A DNA stretch of 64,000 nt from Gallionella sp. (GTDB lineage Bacteria > Pseudomonadota > Gammaproteobacteria > Burkholderiales > Gallionellaceae). The stretch is from positions 223,932-287,931 of the forward strand of contig PLWV01000017.1 in the NCBI GenBank assembly GCA_003153155.1, given 5' to 3'. The notes under the pieces are model-generated. The model worked only from the letters and a program-made list of their open reading frames with translations, made no database searches and had not been told where the DNA came from. Shown piece by piece: positions 51,290 to 60,842 of the stretch. A program made the translations under genes and the position numbers. Within the stretch, counting starts at the first letter, position 1; every line of letters starts with the position of its first letter.

Positions 51290-51522
51290 TACTCTGCGTC
51301 GTCGTGGGGAATGCTGATCGCACGTGCAGGAACGATAGTCGAAATAGCGTGTTTATAGACCATCTGGGTGATCGTATTTTTCAGCAGCACCACATACTGA
51401 TCGAACGATTCGACCTGGCCTTGCAGCTTGATGCCATTCACCAGATAAATCGCAACCTGCACATGCTCTTTGCGCAGCATATTGAGAAACGGGTCTTGCA
51501 GTTGTTGTCCTTTTTCACTCAT
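51289..51522 (-). CDS. hfq: RNA chaperone Hfq
   Basis: [61 protein letters not shown]. Confidence 0.98.
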   Translation of the reverse strand: MSEKGQQLQDPFLNMLRKEHVQVAIYLVNGIKLQGQVESFDQYVVLLKNTITQMVYKHAISTIVPARAISIPHDDAE

Positions 51523-51718
51523 GTTATTGCTCTTATAGTTAGGAACGGGGTAGCACTTTACTGGATTCCGAGGCGGCTGTGAACATATTTACCCGGAAGC
51601 TATATAAATTACCTTGAAGCTATAGAAATGTCCGGAAATGTTACAGCCCTGCGGGTGCGACTTTGCCTTCAAAACAGTCGGAACAAACGATAGCCGCAAA
51701 ATCCATGCGTAGAAGAAA

Positions 51719-51747
51719 AATGGGTTAGGTATTTAACCTAACCCATT
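51719..51747. terminator. Rho-independent terminator downstream of the tRNA-Arg 3' end
   Basis: aatgggttaggtatttaacctaacccatt perfect hairpin. Confidence 0.85.
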
Positions 51748-51754
51748 GAATTGA

Positions 51755-51799
51755 TGGTGCGCCCGGAGCGATTCGAACGCCCGACCCCTTGGTTCGTAG
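51755..51799 (-). other. 3' half of tRNA-Arg(ACG): attachment-site direct repeat of an integrative element
   Basis: Minus strand ctacgaaccaaggggtcgggcgttcgaatcgctccgggcgcacca; 5' half of the tRNA missing. Confidence 0.85.
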
Positions 51800-52099
51800 C
51801 CTGCCATAATTTTCCCACGTCTATATATATCAATAGGTTGCCAACTTCCATAACCAGTTCAGTGCCAATTAGTGCCTATAAATGCGGTAAGAGTCGCGCA
51901 AAAGTCGCGCAGATAAATTTCTCACTTGGCCTTCTGCCTTAAGAAACACCCACCCCAGAATGATACATGTATGGCGCACAATAGTAAGCGCCAGTTTCAC
52001 ATGCCACCTTAAACACTCCCTGCGTTCATGATTAATTAATAAATCTTGCAAAGTGTCAGAAATATGATCATAATTCTACCAGATAAAAGAGGTGTCACC

Positions 52100-52696
52100 A
52101 TGCAAACTCTCACCAAACAAGTCTTGGAGCACGCTACCGGATTGCCGGAGGGCACTCCTTTGGTTGCAAAAGAGTTGTTGCACCTAGGCAGCAGAGCGGC
52201 AGTTGATCAAGTGCTATCCCGCCTTGTGCGGCGCGGCGTTCTGCTGAGAGTTGGTCGCGGCATCTATGCGCTGCCTGTCGAGAGCCGCTTTGGAACCCGT
52301 GCGCCTTCGACCGTCAAAATGGTCGAAGGTCTAGCGAACCAACGGGGGGAAACTATCGTGTCTCACGGCGCTGCTGCCGCCAACACGCTAGGCCTGACCA
52401 CGCAGGTGCCGATGCGGGCGGTCTATCTCACTTCCGGTCGCAGTCGCCACTTGAAACTGGGCGCACAAACGGTCGAATTCCGGCATGCGCCGATCTGGCA
52501 GTTGATCTTCCCTGGCTTGGCTGCCGGCGACGTAGTGCGGGCACTGGCTTGGCTGGGTCCGGAAAAAGCCGGGGAAGCGATCCTGAAGCTGCGCTCTAAA
52601 CTGCCGCCGTCTGAACTGGAAAAGGTTGCATCAGCGCGTTCGCGCCTGCCGACTTGGATGGCCCAAGAGATCAGTGCATTGGTAACTCATGACTGA
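52100..52696 (+). CDS. AbiEi-type antitoxin / transcriptional regulator
   Basis: N-terminal winged helix AAVDQVLSRLVRRGVLLRVGRGIYALPVESRFG; overlaps the downstream nucleotidyltransferase gene. Confidence 0.85.
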   Translation: MQTLTKQVLEHATGLPEGTPLVAKELLHLGSRAAVDQVLSRLVRRGVLLRVGRGIYALPVESRFGTRAPSTVKMVEGLANQRGETIVSHGAAAANTLGLTTQVPMRAVYLTSGRSRHLKLGAQTVEFRHAPIWQLIFPGLAAGDVVRALAWLGPEKAGEAILKLRSKLPPSELEKVASARSRLPTWMAQEISALVTHD

Positions 52697-53699
52697 GTTC
52701 TTTCATCTCTCCGCTGCAGAACGTCTGGACGCGCTAAACGCGGTAGCCAACACATCCGGCCTCATGCCCCATCTACTGGAAAAAGATATCTGGGTGGTCT
52801 GGTCTCTGCAGCACCTTTTTACAGGCCCCTACGCTGAGCATCTTGTTTTCAAGGGCGGTACATCATTGTCGAAGGCCTATGGCGTCATCCGTCGCTTCTC
52901 TGAAGACGTGGATCTGACTTACGACATCCGCGCCATCGCAGGCGATCTGGTTGGCGATGCAGATGCACCACTGCCGGCCAACAAGAGCCAGGAAAAGAAG
53001 TGGAGCAAGGAGATACGTATGCGCCTGTCTGACTGGGTGACTGCCAAGATCGTGCCCCGACTAACGCAACACCTTGAGCAGCAAGGATTACCAGCAGCAG
53101 TGCGGGCCGAGGGCGACAAAGTGTTCATCGACTACGTACCGTTGGTCAGCGGCACGGGCTATGTTCCGCCCACCGTCATGTTGGAGTTCGGTGCCCGCTC
53201 CACCGGTGAGCCCAGTGAGTTACGCACCATCCGCTGTGATGCGGCCATACACCTGCAGGCGGTGGAATTTCCCACCGCAACACCGCTGGTCATGCGCGCC
53301 GAGCGAACCTTTTGGGAGAAGGCCACGGCGATTCACGTCTTTTGCGCCCAAGGCGCATTCCGTGGCGGTGACCATTTTGCTCGTCATTGGCATGACGTAA
53401 CTAGACTTGATGCTGCAGGCTTCGCAGAAGCAGCCATCGCGGACAAAGCACTCGCCAAAGCGGTTGCCGATCACAAGAGTATGTTTTTTGCGGAGAAGAA
53501 CACGCGCGGCGATGTCATCGATTATCACGCCGCCGTCTCCGGCGGGCTCCAACTCGTACCTGATGACGACGCGCTGGTCAAATTAGCTGCCGACTATCAA
53601 CGTATGATCGATGACGGCTTGTTCCTCGATAACGCCGAGTCCTTCGAGGATTTACTGATGAGATGCCGAGTAATCCAGCAGAAAGCTAACGCAATTTGA
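52689..53699 (+). CDS. AbiEii-type nucleotidyltransferase toxin
   Basis: LVFKGGTSLSKAYGVIRRFSEDVDLTYD nucleotidyltransferase motif. Confidence 0.88.
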   Translation: MTEFFHLSAAERLDALNAVANTSGLMPHLLEKDIWVVWSLQHLFTGPYAEHLVFKGGTSLSKAYGVIRRFSEDVDLTYDIRAIAGDLVGDADAPLPANKSQEKKWSKEIRMRLSDWVTAKIVPRLTQHLEQQGLPAAVRAEGDKVFIDYVPLVSGTGYVPPTVMLEFGARSTGEPSELRTIRCDAAIHLQAVEFPTATPLVMRAERTFWEKATAIHVFCAQGAFRGGDHFARHWHDVTRLDAAGFAEAAIADKALAKAVADHKSMFFAEKNTRGDVIDYHAAVSGGLQLVPDDDALVKLAADYQRMIDDGLFLDNAESFEDLLMRCRVIQQKANAI

Positions 53700-53801
53700 T
53701 ATTAGTCTGGTGGGTTAGTCGTATTTGGCTGGTACGTGCACATCACTAAAAGAATTTCGTTGGAATGTGTTGACGGCTGGTGTTAATTCCATCGCTAATA
53801 G

Positions 53802-54083
53802 TTAAGCGAATTGCTCAATCATGTCTTCCTCGCTCAGGCTACCGGCCAACAGTAGCGCAGCAAGGCATGACATATTCAGCATAGAGGATATGCAACGGAT
53901 CTTGTCGATAGGCAATTGGTGGACATCACGCTTACTTTGAATCAAGGCGTCAAGATAGATTGCGGATAAACCTAGTTTCTCAGCCATCTCATCGGTTGAA
54001 AGGCGTTGCTTCTCTCCGTATTCAAGCAATTTGGCAATCAGTGGGTTGGTTGTGTTTTTCTGCTGTATTTGAGTCTTCGACAT
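53802..54083 (-). CDS. HTH-domain regulator
   Basis: KQRLSTDEMAEKLGLSAIYLDALIQSKRDVHQLPIDKIRCISSML. Confidence 0.6.
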   Translation of the reverse strand: MSKTQIQQKNTTNPLIAKLLEYGEKQRLSTDEMAEKLGLSAIYLDALIQSKRDVHQLPIDKIRCISSMLNMSCLAALLLAGSLSEEDMIEQFA

Positions 54084-54165
54084 GATTTCCTCGTTTTAAG
54101 TGACTTCCAGATGCTACTTATAGTCTGTCGCATCAAAGTCGTCAAGATGGCAACCTTTTGCCACT

Positions 54166-54396
54166 ATGACAACGAAGAAAAACACACAGACATCAGCACG
54201 CCTGAGGTTTGCAGCCAATATGAGGAAAGCACGAAACGAAATCGGTATTTCGCAGGAAGCATTTGCAGATCAATGTGGGCTGCATCGGACGTACATTGGT
54301 TCAGTGGAACGGGGAGAGCGGAATATCTCAGTGGATAACATGGAGACCATTGCAATCGCATTGGGACAAAAGCTGATGGACTTATTGGCTGAGTAG
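54166..54396 (+). CDS. XRE-family transcriptional regulator
   Basis: FAANMRKARNEIGISQEAFADQCGLHRTYIGSVERGERNISVDNMETIAIAL. Confidence 0.88.
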   Translation: MTTKKNTQTSARLRFAANMRKARNEIGISQEAFADQCGLHRTYIGSVERGERNISVDNMETIAIALGQKLMDLLAE

Positions 54397-54579
54397 AAAT
54401 ATCAACTTCGGTGGTTAATATAACTCCGGTAGTCTGGACAGAAATCTACGAGTTTTAATGGTTGTGAATCGCAGTACCAAGTTCATCGGCGGTTACATTA
54501 TCCCCAGAGCTTCACACCGAGCTGTTACCGGCTCCGCATGTCCAGAGAACGGTTGATGGAACAACCGTTTTCATCTCTG

Positions 54580-54825
54580 TTAGTTCCACACCTCGTCTTC
54601 GATTTGCACCTTGCGACCGACCAAGGCAGCGGCACGCTGCAAGATTGATAGTGTCACGACGCGGGTTGGATCGAGCAGCCGATCTACCTGCGAACGGCTT
54701 GTTTTAAGCAATGTGGCTAGGCTCGCCTTGAACAGCGATTGTTTTTCCATCGCTTCGGTAAGATGCCACACCACAACTTCCTTGATGGCCAGCGCCTGGA
54801 GTTCCTCAAAGAAGCCATCATCCAT
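54580..54825 (-). CDS. XRE-like HTH protein (HigA-like antitoxin type)
   Basis: LFKASLATLLKTSRSQVDRLLDPTRVVTLSILQRAAALVGRKVQIE. Confidence 0.65.
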   Translation of the reverse strand: MDDGFFEELQALAIKEVVVWHLTEAMEKQSLFKASLATLLKTSRSQVDRLLDPTRVVTLSILQRAAALVGRKVQIEDEVWN

Positions 54826-54928
54826 TAGGGCACCTCTAATAATTGCCCGAAATAAATTACCGAATCGGTCAGCGTGATGGCACAGAGGAACGTTATAGAA
54901 CACTGCAATGACGAACGCGGAATGAGAG

Positions 54929-55087
54929 ATGAAGAAAGCAACCCAACCTGGATTTTTTGACATAGCCGAACGGACTGGCAAGCTGACCGAGATGGGCGAC
55001 CCACTGGTTGGGTTGAAGGTCAAAATTGACGGGAAAGCTTTCCGCGCTGGCTTGAATAGAATTCATAGTTTAGAAATTCAGTGTTAA
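54929..55087 (+). pseudogene. N-terminal fragment of an IS5-family transposase
   Basis: MKKATQPGFFDIAERTGKLTEMGDPLVGLKVKIDGKAFRAGLNRIHS resembles IS5-type N-termini (QPGFFDxxER...GDPL...DFExFRxxL). Confidence 0.65.
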
Positions 55088-55357
55088 GTGGAAATTCCCT
55101 GTCTTTACTGGATTAAACCGCTCAATTCCGAAATAGGTATCCGAAATGGGTAATGGCTAACTGGTAATGCGTAACGCCCTTCGTAAAAAAAGAATTCAAC
55201 AGAGCCCGCAAGCTGGCTCTGCTGCCTTTCCCCCGGCCTTCCCAACTGCAAAAATCGTTTGTCCATTTGAAAAAAAGTATGCAGAATGGACACATCGAGA
55301 TTGAATTACCTGCCGCAATGGCGGTGGGGACAAAAGAAAGCATGTAGAGGAGCAGCA

Positions 55358-55669
55358 ATGATAAACAAAATGAATACAAAATTAATCGCGGTGGCTGTTC
55401 TGGCTACCAGCATAGGGACTCTGGTTCTATTGAATCACAAGGATGGTTCCGCCCCATCTTTCGCCTTGGTTGGAAATCAAAAAGTTGCGTTTAAGGCACC
55501 AGCAAGTGAATGTGGTTCTGCCGCTGATGCGTGGATGTGCCTCGTTTCTAAACGAGCTGCAAATCATCAAAAGGAATGGAATGCTTCGCACCCTGCTGCA
55601 GCTCGCAAGCAAGAGGCTGATGAGTTTCTTGACCAGTTCTCATGGACTGACAAGGTGGCCGCAAAATGA
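55358..55669 (+). CDS. Small exported hypothetical protein
   Basis: N-terminal hydrophobic segment; stop overlaps the start of the next ORF (AAAATGA). Confidence 0.55.
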   Translation: MINKMNTKLIAVAVLATSIGTLVLLNHKDGSAPSFALVGNQKVAFKAPASECGSAADAWMCLVSKRAANHQKEWNASHPAAARKQEADEFLDQFSWTDKVAAK

Positions 55670-55887
55670 GCCACCTTATCTCGAATCTAGCCTTGTTGAT
55701 GGCTGCGGTATCTGCTGCATATCTACTTTTTAAGGCTATCCAATCGATCGGCTCTAAAAAACCTCAACAGAAGAATCGCGGCCTACCAGCTTTCAATGTT
55801 GATGGTACACCGATGATGGGAGCGTTCGATATGAACGGTAATCCCTATGGCATTGCTTCCAGCATGTTCAACGACAATGAAAAATGA
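55666..55887 (+). CDS. Small membrane hypothetical protein
   Basis: MSHLISNLALLMAAVSAAYLLFKAIQSIGSKKPQQ; translationally coupled. Confidence 0.55.
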   Translation: MSHLISNLALLMAAVSAAYLLFKAIQSIGSKKPQQKNRGLPAFNVDGTPMMGAFDMNGNPYGIASSMFNDNEK

Positions 55888-55949
55888 ACCACCTTATCTC
55901 GAACCTAGCCGCGTTAATGGCTGCGGTGTCCGCCCAGGATGAACCTTGA
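55884..55949 (+). pseudogene. Truncated tandem copy of the 55666 ORF
   Basis: atgaaccaccttatctcgaacctagccgcgttaatggctgcggtgtccgcc matches the 5' end of the preceding ORF and keeps the ATGA overlap. Confidence 0.75.
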
Positions 55950-55955
55950 TAATTA

Positions 55956-58900
55956 TTAGCTTCCTGCCCTTTTTCCTGGCCTCTTTCGTCCTCGATGCAA
56001 AGCGCGATCCTTGTTAATTTTCTGATCCACAATATTGAATTTTTTCTCGGTAGTTCCATGTGCGGATGCAGACTCAATTTTTTCCGGAGTCGGTTGACCG
56101 CTATAAGTTTCTGCATCAAGAGGAGATTCGCCGCGCAAGATTTTAGCTGGTGCACTGTAATCCAGAGCCACACCGTATGAATCGAATGAAGTAGAAACGA
56201 AAGGTTGTTTTTTCTCGCTCTTTCTTGGACCGATGTCCACTTCACTTGAAGGCGTATTCGGAGTAAGTGAGCTATGACCGCCAAGATTATTGCCGTCCAA
56301 TCCGGCGGCATTTTCGTCTCCACCAAGCGTGGCGGCGATTGCTCCGGTGGCAAAGCTCTGTCCTTCCCTGGCGCTCTGTTCACTATCAGAGAATGGGCGT
56401 GCTATAGCAGTTCCGGCTCCGGCCGCTCCGCGCGCGATAACGCTTTGTGTCCCGGCCTTTGCTTCGATAGCTTGAACACCTTGATGGAAGTCGTCGTTTT
56501 CTTTCGTGTAAATCGCAGCTGATACCGGAGCCACATCAACACTCGACACCTGCCTTGGCCTTCCATCCTTCAAATCTGAAGCGATATTATCTTTTGTACC
56601 TTTAATGGCGCTGTCATGTTTACTTTCTTTGAATTTCTGAACTGGGCCGATATGTTTTGCAGGCTCGACTTTTCCGCCCACTTGCTCGGTAACTTGATGA
56701 GCAGCATTCGCAGCTTGTTCTCCTGTTGCTGTTATGGCCGTCACTTCGCTAGTTTCATTAGCAGTCATTTCAGGTGCGGCAATTGGAGCTCCGCCGTAAG
56801 CGCCTCTTGTAATCCTGCCTACCTCAGCCAGGCCATTTTGACCACTTGTAGACAGAACATCCATCATGGAAGACATGCGAGCGCCCGGCAGGTTACGGAA
56901 GGAGGATGGTGTAGCTGCCAACTTACGCTCAACAGCGTCATTAAACGAACTAGTGCTCTTGAAGCCTGCGCCACCATCAGAATTTGGTTGTGTCGCAAAG
57001 TTTGTCAGATGCGCCATTGCTTGGAAACGCTCGTCTTCGGTCATTTTGGCAGCAGCCACATCAGTTGTGGTTGATGAAGATGCGTGATTGCCTACGGCAT
57101 ATTTTGTAGTAGCTTTAACTTCATTTGCAGCCGACACGCTGGCTGCAGTTGTCTCTTGCAGGGTCTCTTGGTCAGAATGCTGAACAGCAGACTTTAAACT
57201 CTTTTGGATCGAAGTCTCCTGCCCGGTAGAGTCCTTTTTTGTGAGTGCTCTCAAGTGTGAATTTTCAGTAGAATATTGTGACTGAAGGCTCTTGGCGATA
57301 GATCTCGCTTCGTCATCACTCACACCTGTAGCAGCTTTAATTCCAGCCGCTAATTTAACACCGGCAGCGGCTTCAAAAATACCTGGGGTACCTGCAGACG
57401 CAGCAACATAACCCTCTAACGATTTTCTTTGTGATTGGGTATATTTTTTGTCACTCATTGTCGTACTTGAAACAGACTCTAGCGATCTTGATGCATCCTG
57501 GTCTGAAGTTTCAATCGCATGCGCGATTTTTTCAGCTTTGCCATTAGTCCACTCGCGTTGAGTAGCGTCGCCATTAACAACGGCCTGAGCTTTACTTCTC
57601 GCCTGGTCTGCTTTATGCGACAAAGCGGTAGCTCGGCCAACATCTGCGGAAGCTGCTGCATCAGTTTTGATGGTCTCATGCACACCACTTTGAGCACCTG
57701 AGTTGCCTAATTGAACGAGATTTCTATCACCGATTGTTCCTGATGTATTCACCATCCTGGCCGCACTCTCTGCATCAAGCACGTTACCATTCTTCACCAC
57801 CGCCCCATTGCTTATGGCATCAGGTGCCATAGCCTTCTCGTCGAAATGATCTTTTTGGTTCATCGCGCCTGAAAGCTGTGTCAAGCCGTATGCTGAGCCG
57901 GAGAGCAGCGCCATGGTGATCATTGGAGTCATGGCGAACAACTCTGAAGCAAGGCCGATCTGAATGGCCATCGTCCCGTAGAACTGATGCACGTTCATCA
58001 TTGTCACACCGCCGCTGGCGATTTGCGCCAAGGCATCGGCAGCTTGCATATTAATGATGTAGTTGATCACCATTGCTGTAGGCAGCCAAGACTGAGTCCA
58101 GACAGCAAACATAATATAACCACCAATTATCTGCACAGATTTACTAGAAAACATCATTGCTGCGATCAGCAAAATAGGTGAAAACAAGTAGAACAACAGC
58201 ATGACGATATTCATCATCGGAATAACGGTCTTGGCAAAGATAGATGCGCCAGCAGCCTGATCAAGACGCGCCTGCTCCATCGCCGAAAATATCTGAGCTT
58301 CTTTTATGCAACCGATGTATTGAGCTGAGACAGCATTCGCGCATTGAGTGCCATCTTTCAGTGGTTGCATGGCAATCATGTTCACCATGAATTGTTGAGC
58401 ATCTTGCTGTCCAGTCAACAGCCCGTTTGTCACATCATTAAACGCATTGGTTAGCTTGGTAACCTCCATCCCCGCAGGCACAGGGACGGGACGCTCACCA
58501 TCAGAGCCCTTGATAATGTTTGCCAAACCGGAAGCGGAAACCAAGGGGTTTGTTCCGGAGCCCAAGCTCGTCACCATCCCACTCAAGTAGGCTTGGGATG
58601 TTTGACACGTCATCGTTGTGCCGTGCTGGTTTGCCGCATCAAAATAAACCGTTAACCCAGCAACGGGTAGAGCAGTAAAATCTAACAAATAAGTGCTAAG
58701 AGCAGGCGATGACATCGCCTTTTGTTTATCCCAAGACGTTGACCAAACTGCGCAGTCTTTTATAAAAGACTCAAGGGATGCAGAAAAATATGGATTTGCG
58801 GATGCAACGCCCTTGTTACCAGGACGCAAGGAATAAATCAGCTTGAGCGGATCGGAGAAGCCGCCCTCACGAAATGAGGTGTTGGTTTGAGGGCTGGACA

Positions 58901-59264
58901 TCGTGGTTTCAATAAGCTTACTTAGCTCATAAGAAATGGTGGATGCCACGCTCGCCGGCAGACCAACTATTAACGGGATATTAGCGACACTAGACACCTG
59001 TCCGGTATAGTAGTCTTCAATATTCAACGTCATTTTCGGCTGAATGCCGGCAAAATAAATTAAAAACACTGACAAAAAAGCAATGTAATTCGGCTTTCCA
59101 CCACTCACCGCTGGCATTACCGTAAACATCAAAGCAATTAAAAACGCAAGCAGAATTAGTGAGCCACCACTAAATGTGGAAGAATTGAAAATCATGGCAA
59201 CTGCGTTCAACGCCTGCGTCACCATGCCAATCTCGCCAAATGAATAGATTTGTCCGACTGACAT
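55956..59264 (-). CDS. traG: Conjugal transfer protein TraG (F-type mating pair stabilisation)
   Basis: Large protein with N-terminal TM segments, alanine/serine-rich C-terminal domain; directly downstream of traH. Confidence 0.85.
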   Translation of the reverse strand: MSVGQIYSFGEIGMVTQALNAVAMIFNSSTFSGGSLILLAFLIALMFTVMPAVSGGKPNYIAFLSVFLIYFAGIQPKMTLNIEDYYTGQVSSVANIPLIVGLPASVASTISYELSKLIETTMSSPQTNTSFREGGFSDPLKLIYSLRPGNKGVASANPYFSASLESFIKDCAVWSTSWDKQKAMSSPALSTYLLDFTALPVAGLTVYFDAANQHGTTMTCQTSQAYLSGMVTSLGSGTNPLVSASGLANIIKGSDGERPVPVPAGMEVTKLTNAFNDVTNGLLTGQQDAQQFMVNMIAMQPLKDGTQCANAVSAQYIGCIKEAQIFSAMEQARLDQAAGASIFAKTVIPMMNIVMLLFYLFSPILLIAAMMFSSKSVQIIGGYIMFAVWTQSWLPTAMVINYIINMQAADALAQIASGGVTMMNVHQFYGTMAIQIGLASELFAMTPMITMALLSGSAYGLTQLSGAMNQKDHFDEKAMAPDAISNGAVVKNGNVLDAESAARMVNTSGTIGDRNLVQLGNSGAQSGVHETIKTDAAASADVGRATALSHKADQARSKAQAVVNGDATQREWTNGKAEKIAHAIETSDQDASRSLESVSSTTMSDKKYTQSQRKSLEGYVAASAGTPGIFEAAAGVKLAAGIKAATGVSDDEARSIAKSLQSQYSTENSHLRALTKKDSTGQETSIQKSLKSAVQHSDQETLQETTAASVSAANEVKATTKYAVGNHASSSTTTDVAAAKMTEDERFQAMAHLTNFATQPNSDGGAGFKSTSSFNDAVERKLAATPSSFRNLPGARMSSMMDVLSTSGQNGLAEVGRITRGAYGGAPIAAPEMTANETSEVTAITATGEQAANAAHQVTEQVGGKVEPAKHIGPVQKFKESKHDSAIKGTKDNIASDLKDGRPRQVSSVDVAPVSAAIYTKENDDFHQGVQAIEAKAGTQSVIARGAAGAGTAIARPFSDSEQSAREGQSFATGAIAATLGGDENAAGLDGNNLGGHSSLTPNTPSSEVDIGPRKSEKKQPFVSTSFDSYGVALDYSAPAKILRGESPLDAETYSGQPTPEKIESASAHGTTEKKFNIVDQKINKDRALHRGRKRPGKRAGS

Positions 59265-59289
59265 GATTTCCTCTTAATGAGTGCTTAAA

Positions 59290-60831
59290 CTAATTAAGCT
59301 GATGATCGATTGCTCGATTTCTATTGCTGATAATTCCATCTACAAACTCTCTTGCCTTTCTCATATCGTCAGAGGTTTGATTAAATTCTGTCAGCAAAAT
59401 ATTCTGCTCCACTCGCAATGCCGCCAATCGATCACGCACTTGTTGCGGCAATTCAGCAATAGTAGTGCTGCCGGCGATCGGATTCCCGGACGCATCCACC
59501 CGCTTTGCTATAGCGAAATCATTGATCGACATGAAAAACGCGTCAGCAAATTGTATTGCAGTGCTAAGCACCATCCGATTTTCGAGTTTGTCGGCCAAAT
59601 ATTGAATATTGCGGTACTCATCTCCATGTATGTCTCTGATCAAGCCAACAACACTATTCCCCATGACATCCAGGAATTTTGATTGATTGGAGTCAAGGGC
59701 TTGATTTGCAGTTGATGCTCCAGCAACAATTGCGACAAGAGATAGGGGGTTGGCAGATAACGGCTGCCCTAGAACAGTTGCCGTCATATTTGTCTGATCA
59801 TCAAGCATTTTATTTGCCGCTACTGAATCCCCTGTCGCAAGCCATGCTGGATCTCCAAATAGCATCACCCGAACGTATGTGCGCGCATCAACAAAAGTGA
59901 GATCCGCAGTTGTTACGTTAAGCTTGCATTCAACCAAATCAGTTGAGTCACAGACGAATTTCTTTTTCCCTTGTCCCCCTTTAAGAAGATCCAGGAAGCC
60001 AATCTGCGAATCATGCTCAATCGAAGTAACATCGTTGATTGCGGTCGCGTCGGTTTTGCTTGAATTACCAATTGTTGTAACAACAGTTCCAAGAAACGAC
60101 ATTAGTAATTCGCGTTTATATTGAACATCATTCGGTGAAGCTGGAATGGGGAACATTGAGGCGTCTATCTTTGCATCGGCTTGGGAATTTCCAATGGCTT
60201 TCCACACAATATTTCCTGAAGACGCATCAATTTTCTCTTTTGTGGCCGCCGTGGCCGCCGTAATATCTGATGGGCTGGTTTTTGTCGTTAGCCAATCTCC
60301 TACAGCGCCGGTGCTTGCCAACCATGTTGCAGAAGATTCTCCGTAGGATTGGGCTGCCTTGGAAATTGGTCCCATCATTGATGTCGCAATCTGGCAGCTA
60401 TTCATCTGCATTGAGTTCAGCTTCGTTGCGAGGTCATTGAACTTTGTCATCAGCCCCGAGATCATCGGGCTGATGAACTCAATGGCAGACTGGAACAGCA
60501 AGCCCTGAGCATTGTTCATGATTGCCTTTAGTGTGGAGACAATCTGGTTCTTGTTGATGTACGAGAATGAGCCCATGTAAATGTCCGCGCCAGAGCAACC
60601 AGCAGAAACATGCGGGGGAGAAAAATTGAACAATTGAATTGATGCGATAGGGGTGCGCATAATCGCACTTCCGCCAGTCCATCCGCTGCGATTCGTTGTA
60701 TCGAAACTACCACCAGCTGTAACGTTGCTATTCCACATGTCCTGTAGACCGGTGGATTCCGCCGTTTGAACATTAGCCATCAACGTTATCAATACCGCAC
60801 AAGAAATTTTCTTCGCATTCGTTTTCATCAC
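59290..60831 (-). CDS. traH: Conjugal transfer protein TraH
   Basis: GSFSYINKNQIVSTLKAIMNNAQGLLFQSAIEFISPMISGLMTKFNDLATKLNSMQMNSCQIA. Confidence 0.92.
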   Translation of the reverse strand: MMKTNAKKISCAVLITLMANVQTAESTGLQDMWNSNVTAGGSFDTTNRSGWTGGSAIMRTPIASIQLFNFSPPHVSAGCSGADIYMGSFSYINKNQIVSTLKAIMNNAQGLLFQSAIEFISPMISGLMTKFNDLATKLNSMQMNSCQIATSMMGPISKAAQSYGESSATWLASTGAVGDWLTTKTSPSDITAATAATKEKIDASSGNIVWKAIGNSQADAKIDASMFPIPASPNDVQYKRELLMSFLGTVVTTIGNSSKTDATAINDVTSIEHDSQIGFLDLLKGGQGKKKFVCDSTDLVECKLNVTTADLTFVDARTYVRVMLFGDPAWLATGDSVAANKMLDDQTNMTATVLGQPLSANPLSLVAIVAGASTANQALDSNQSKFLDVMGNSVVGLIRDIHGDEYRNIQYLADKLENRMVLSTAIQFADAFFMSINDFAIAKRVDASGNPIAGSTTIAELPQQVRDRLAALRVEQNILLTEFNQTSDDMRKAREFVDGIISNRNRAIDHQLN

Positions 60832-60842
60832 GCCCCCCCAAT

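Noticed and set aside
51751-51942. 63-aa ORF MMVRPERFERPTPWFVACHNF...
   Set aside because: It is the complement of the tRNA-Arg 3' end; a well-known type of spurious ORF over tRNA sequence.
52100-53699. AbiE pair as a novel defence system
   Set aside because: Recognisable as a known AbiEi/AbiEii-type module; reported as cargo, not as a new system.
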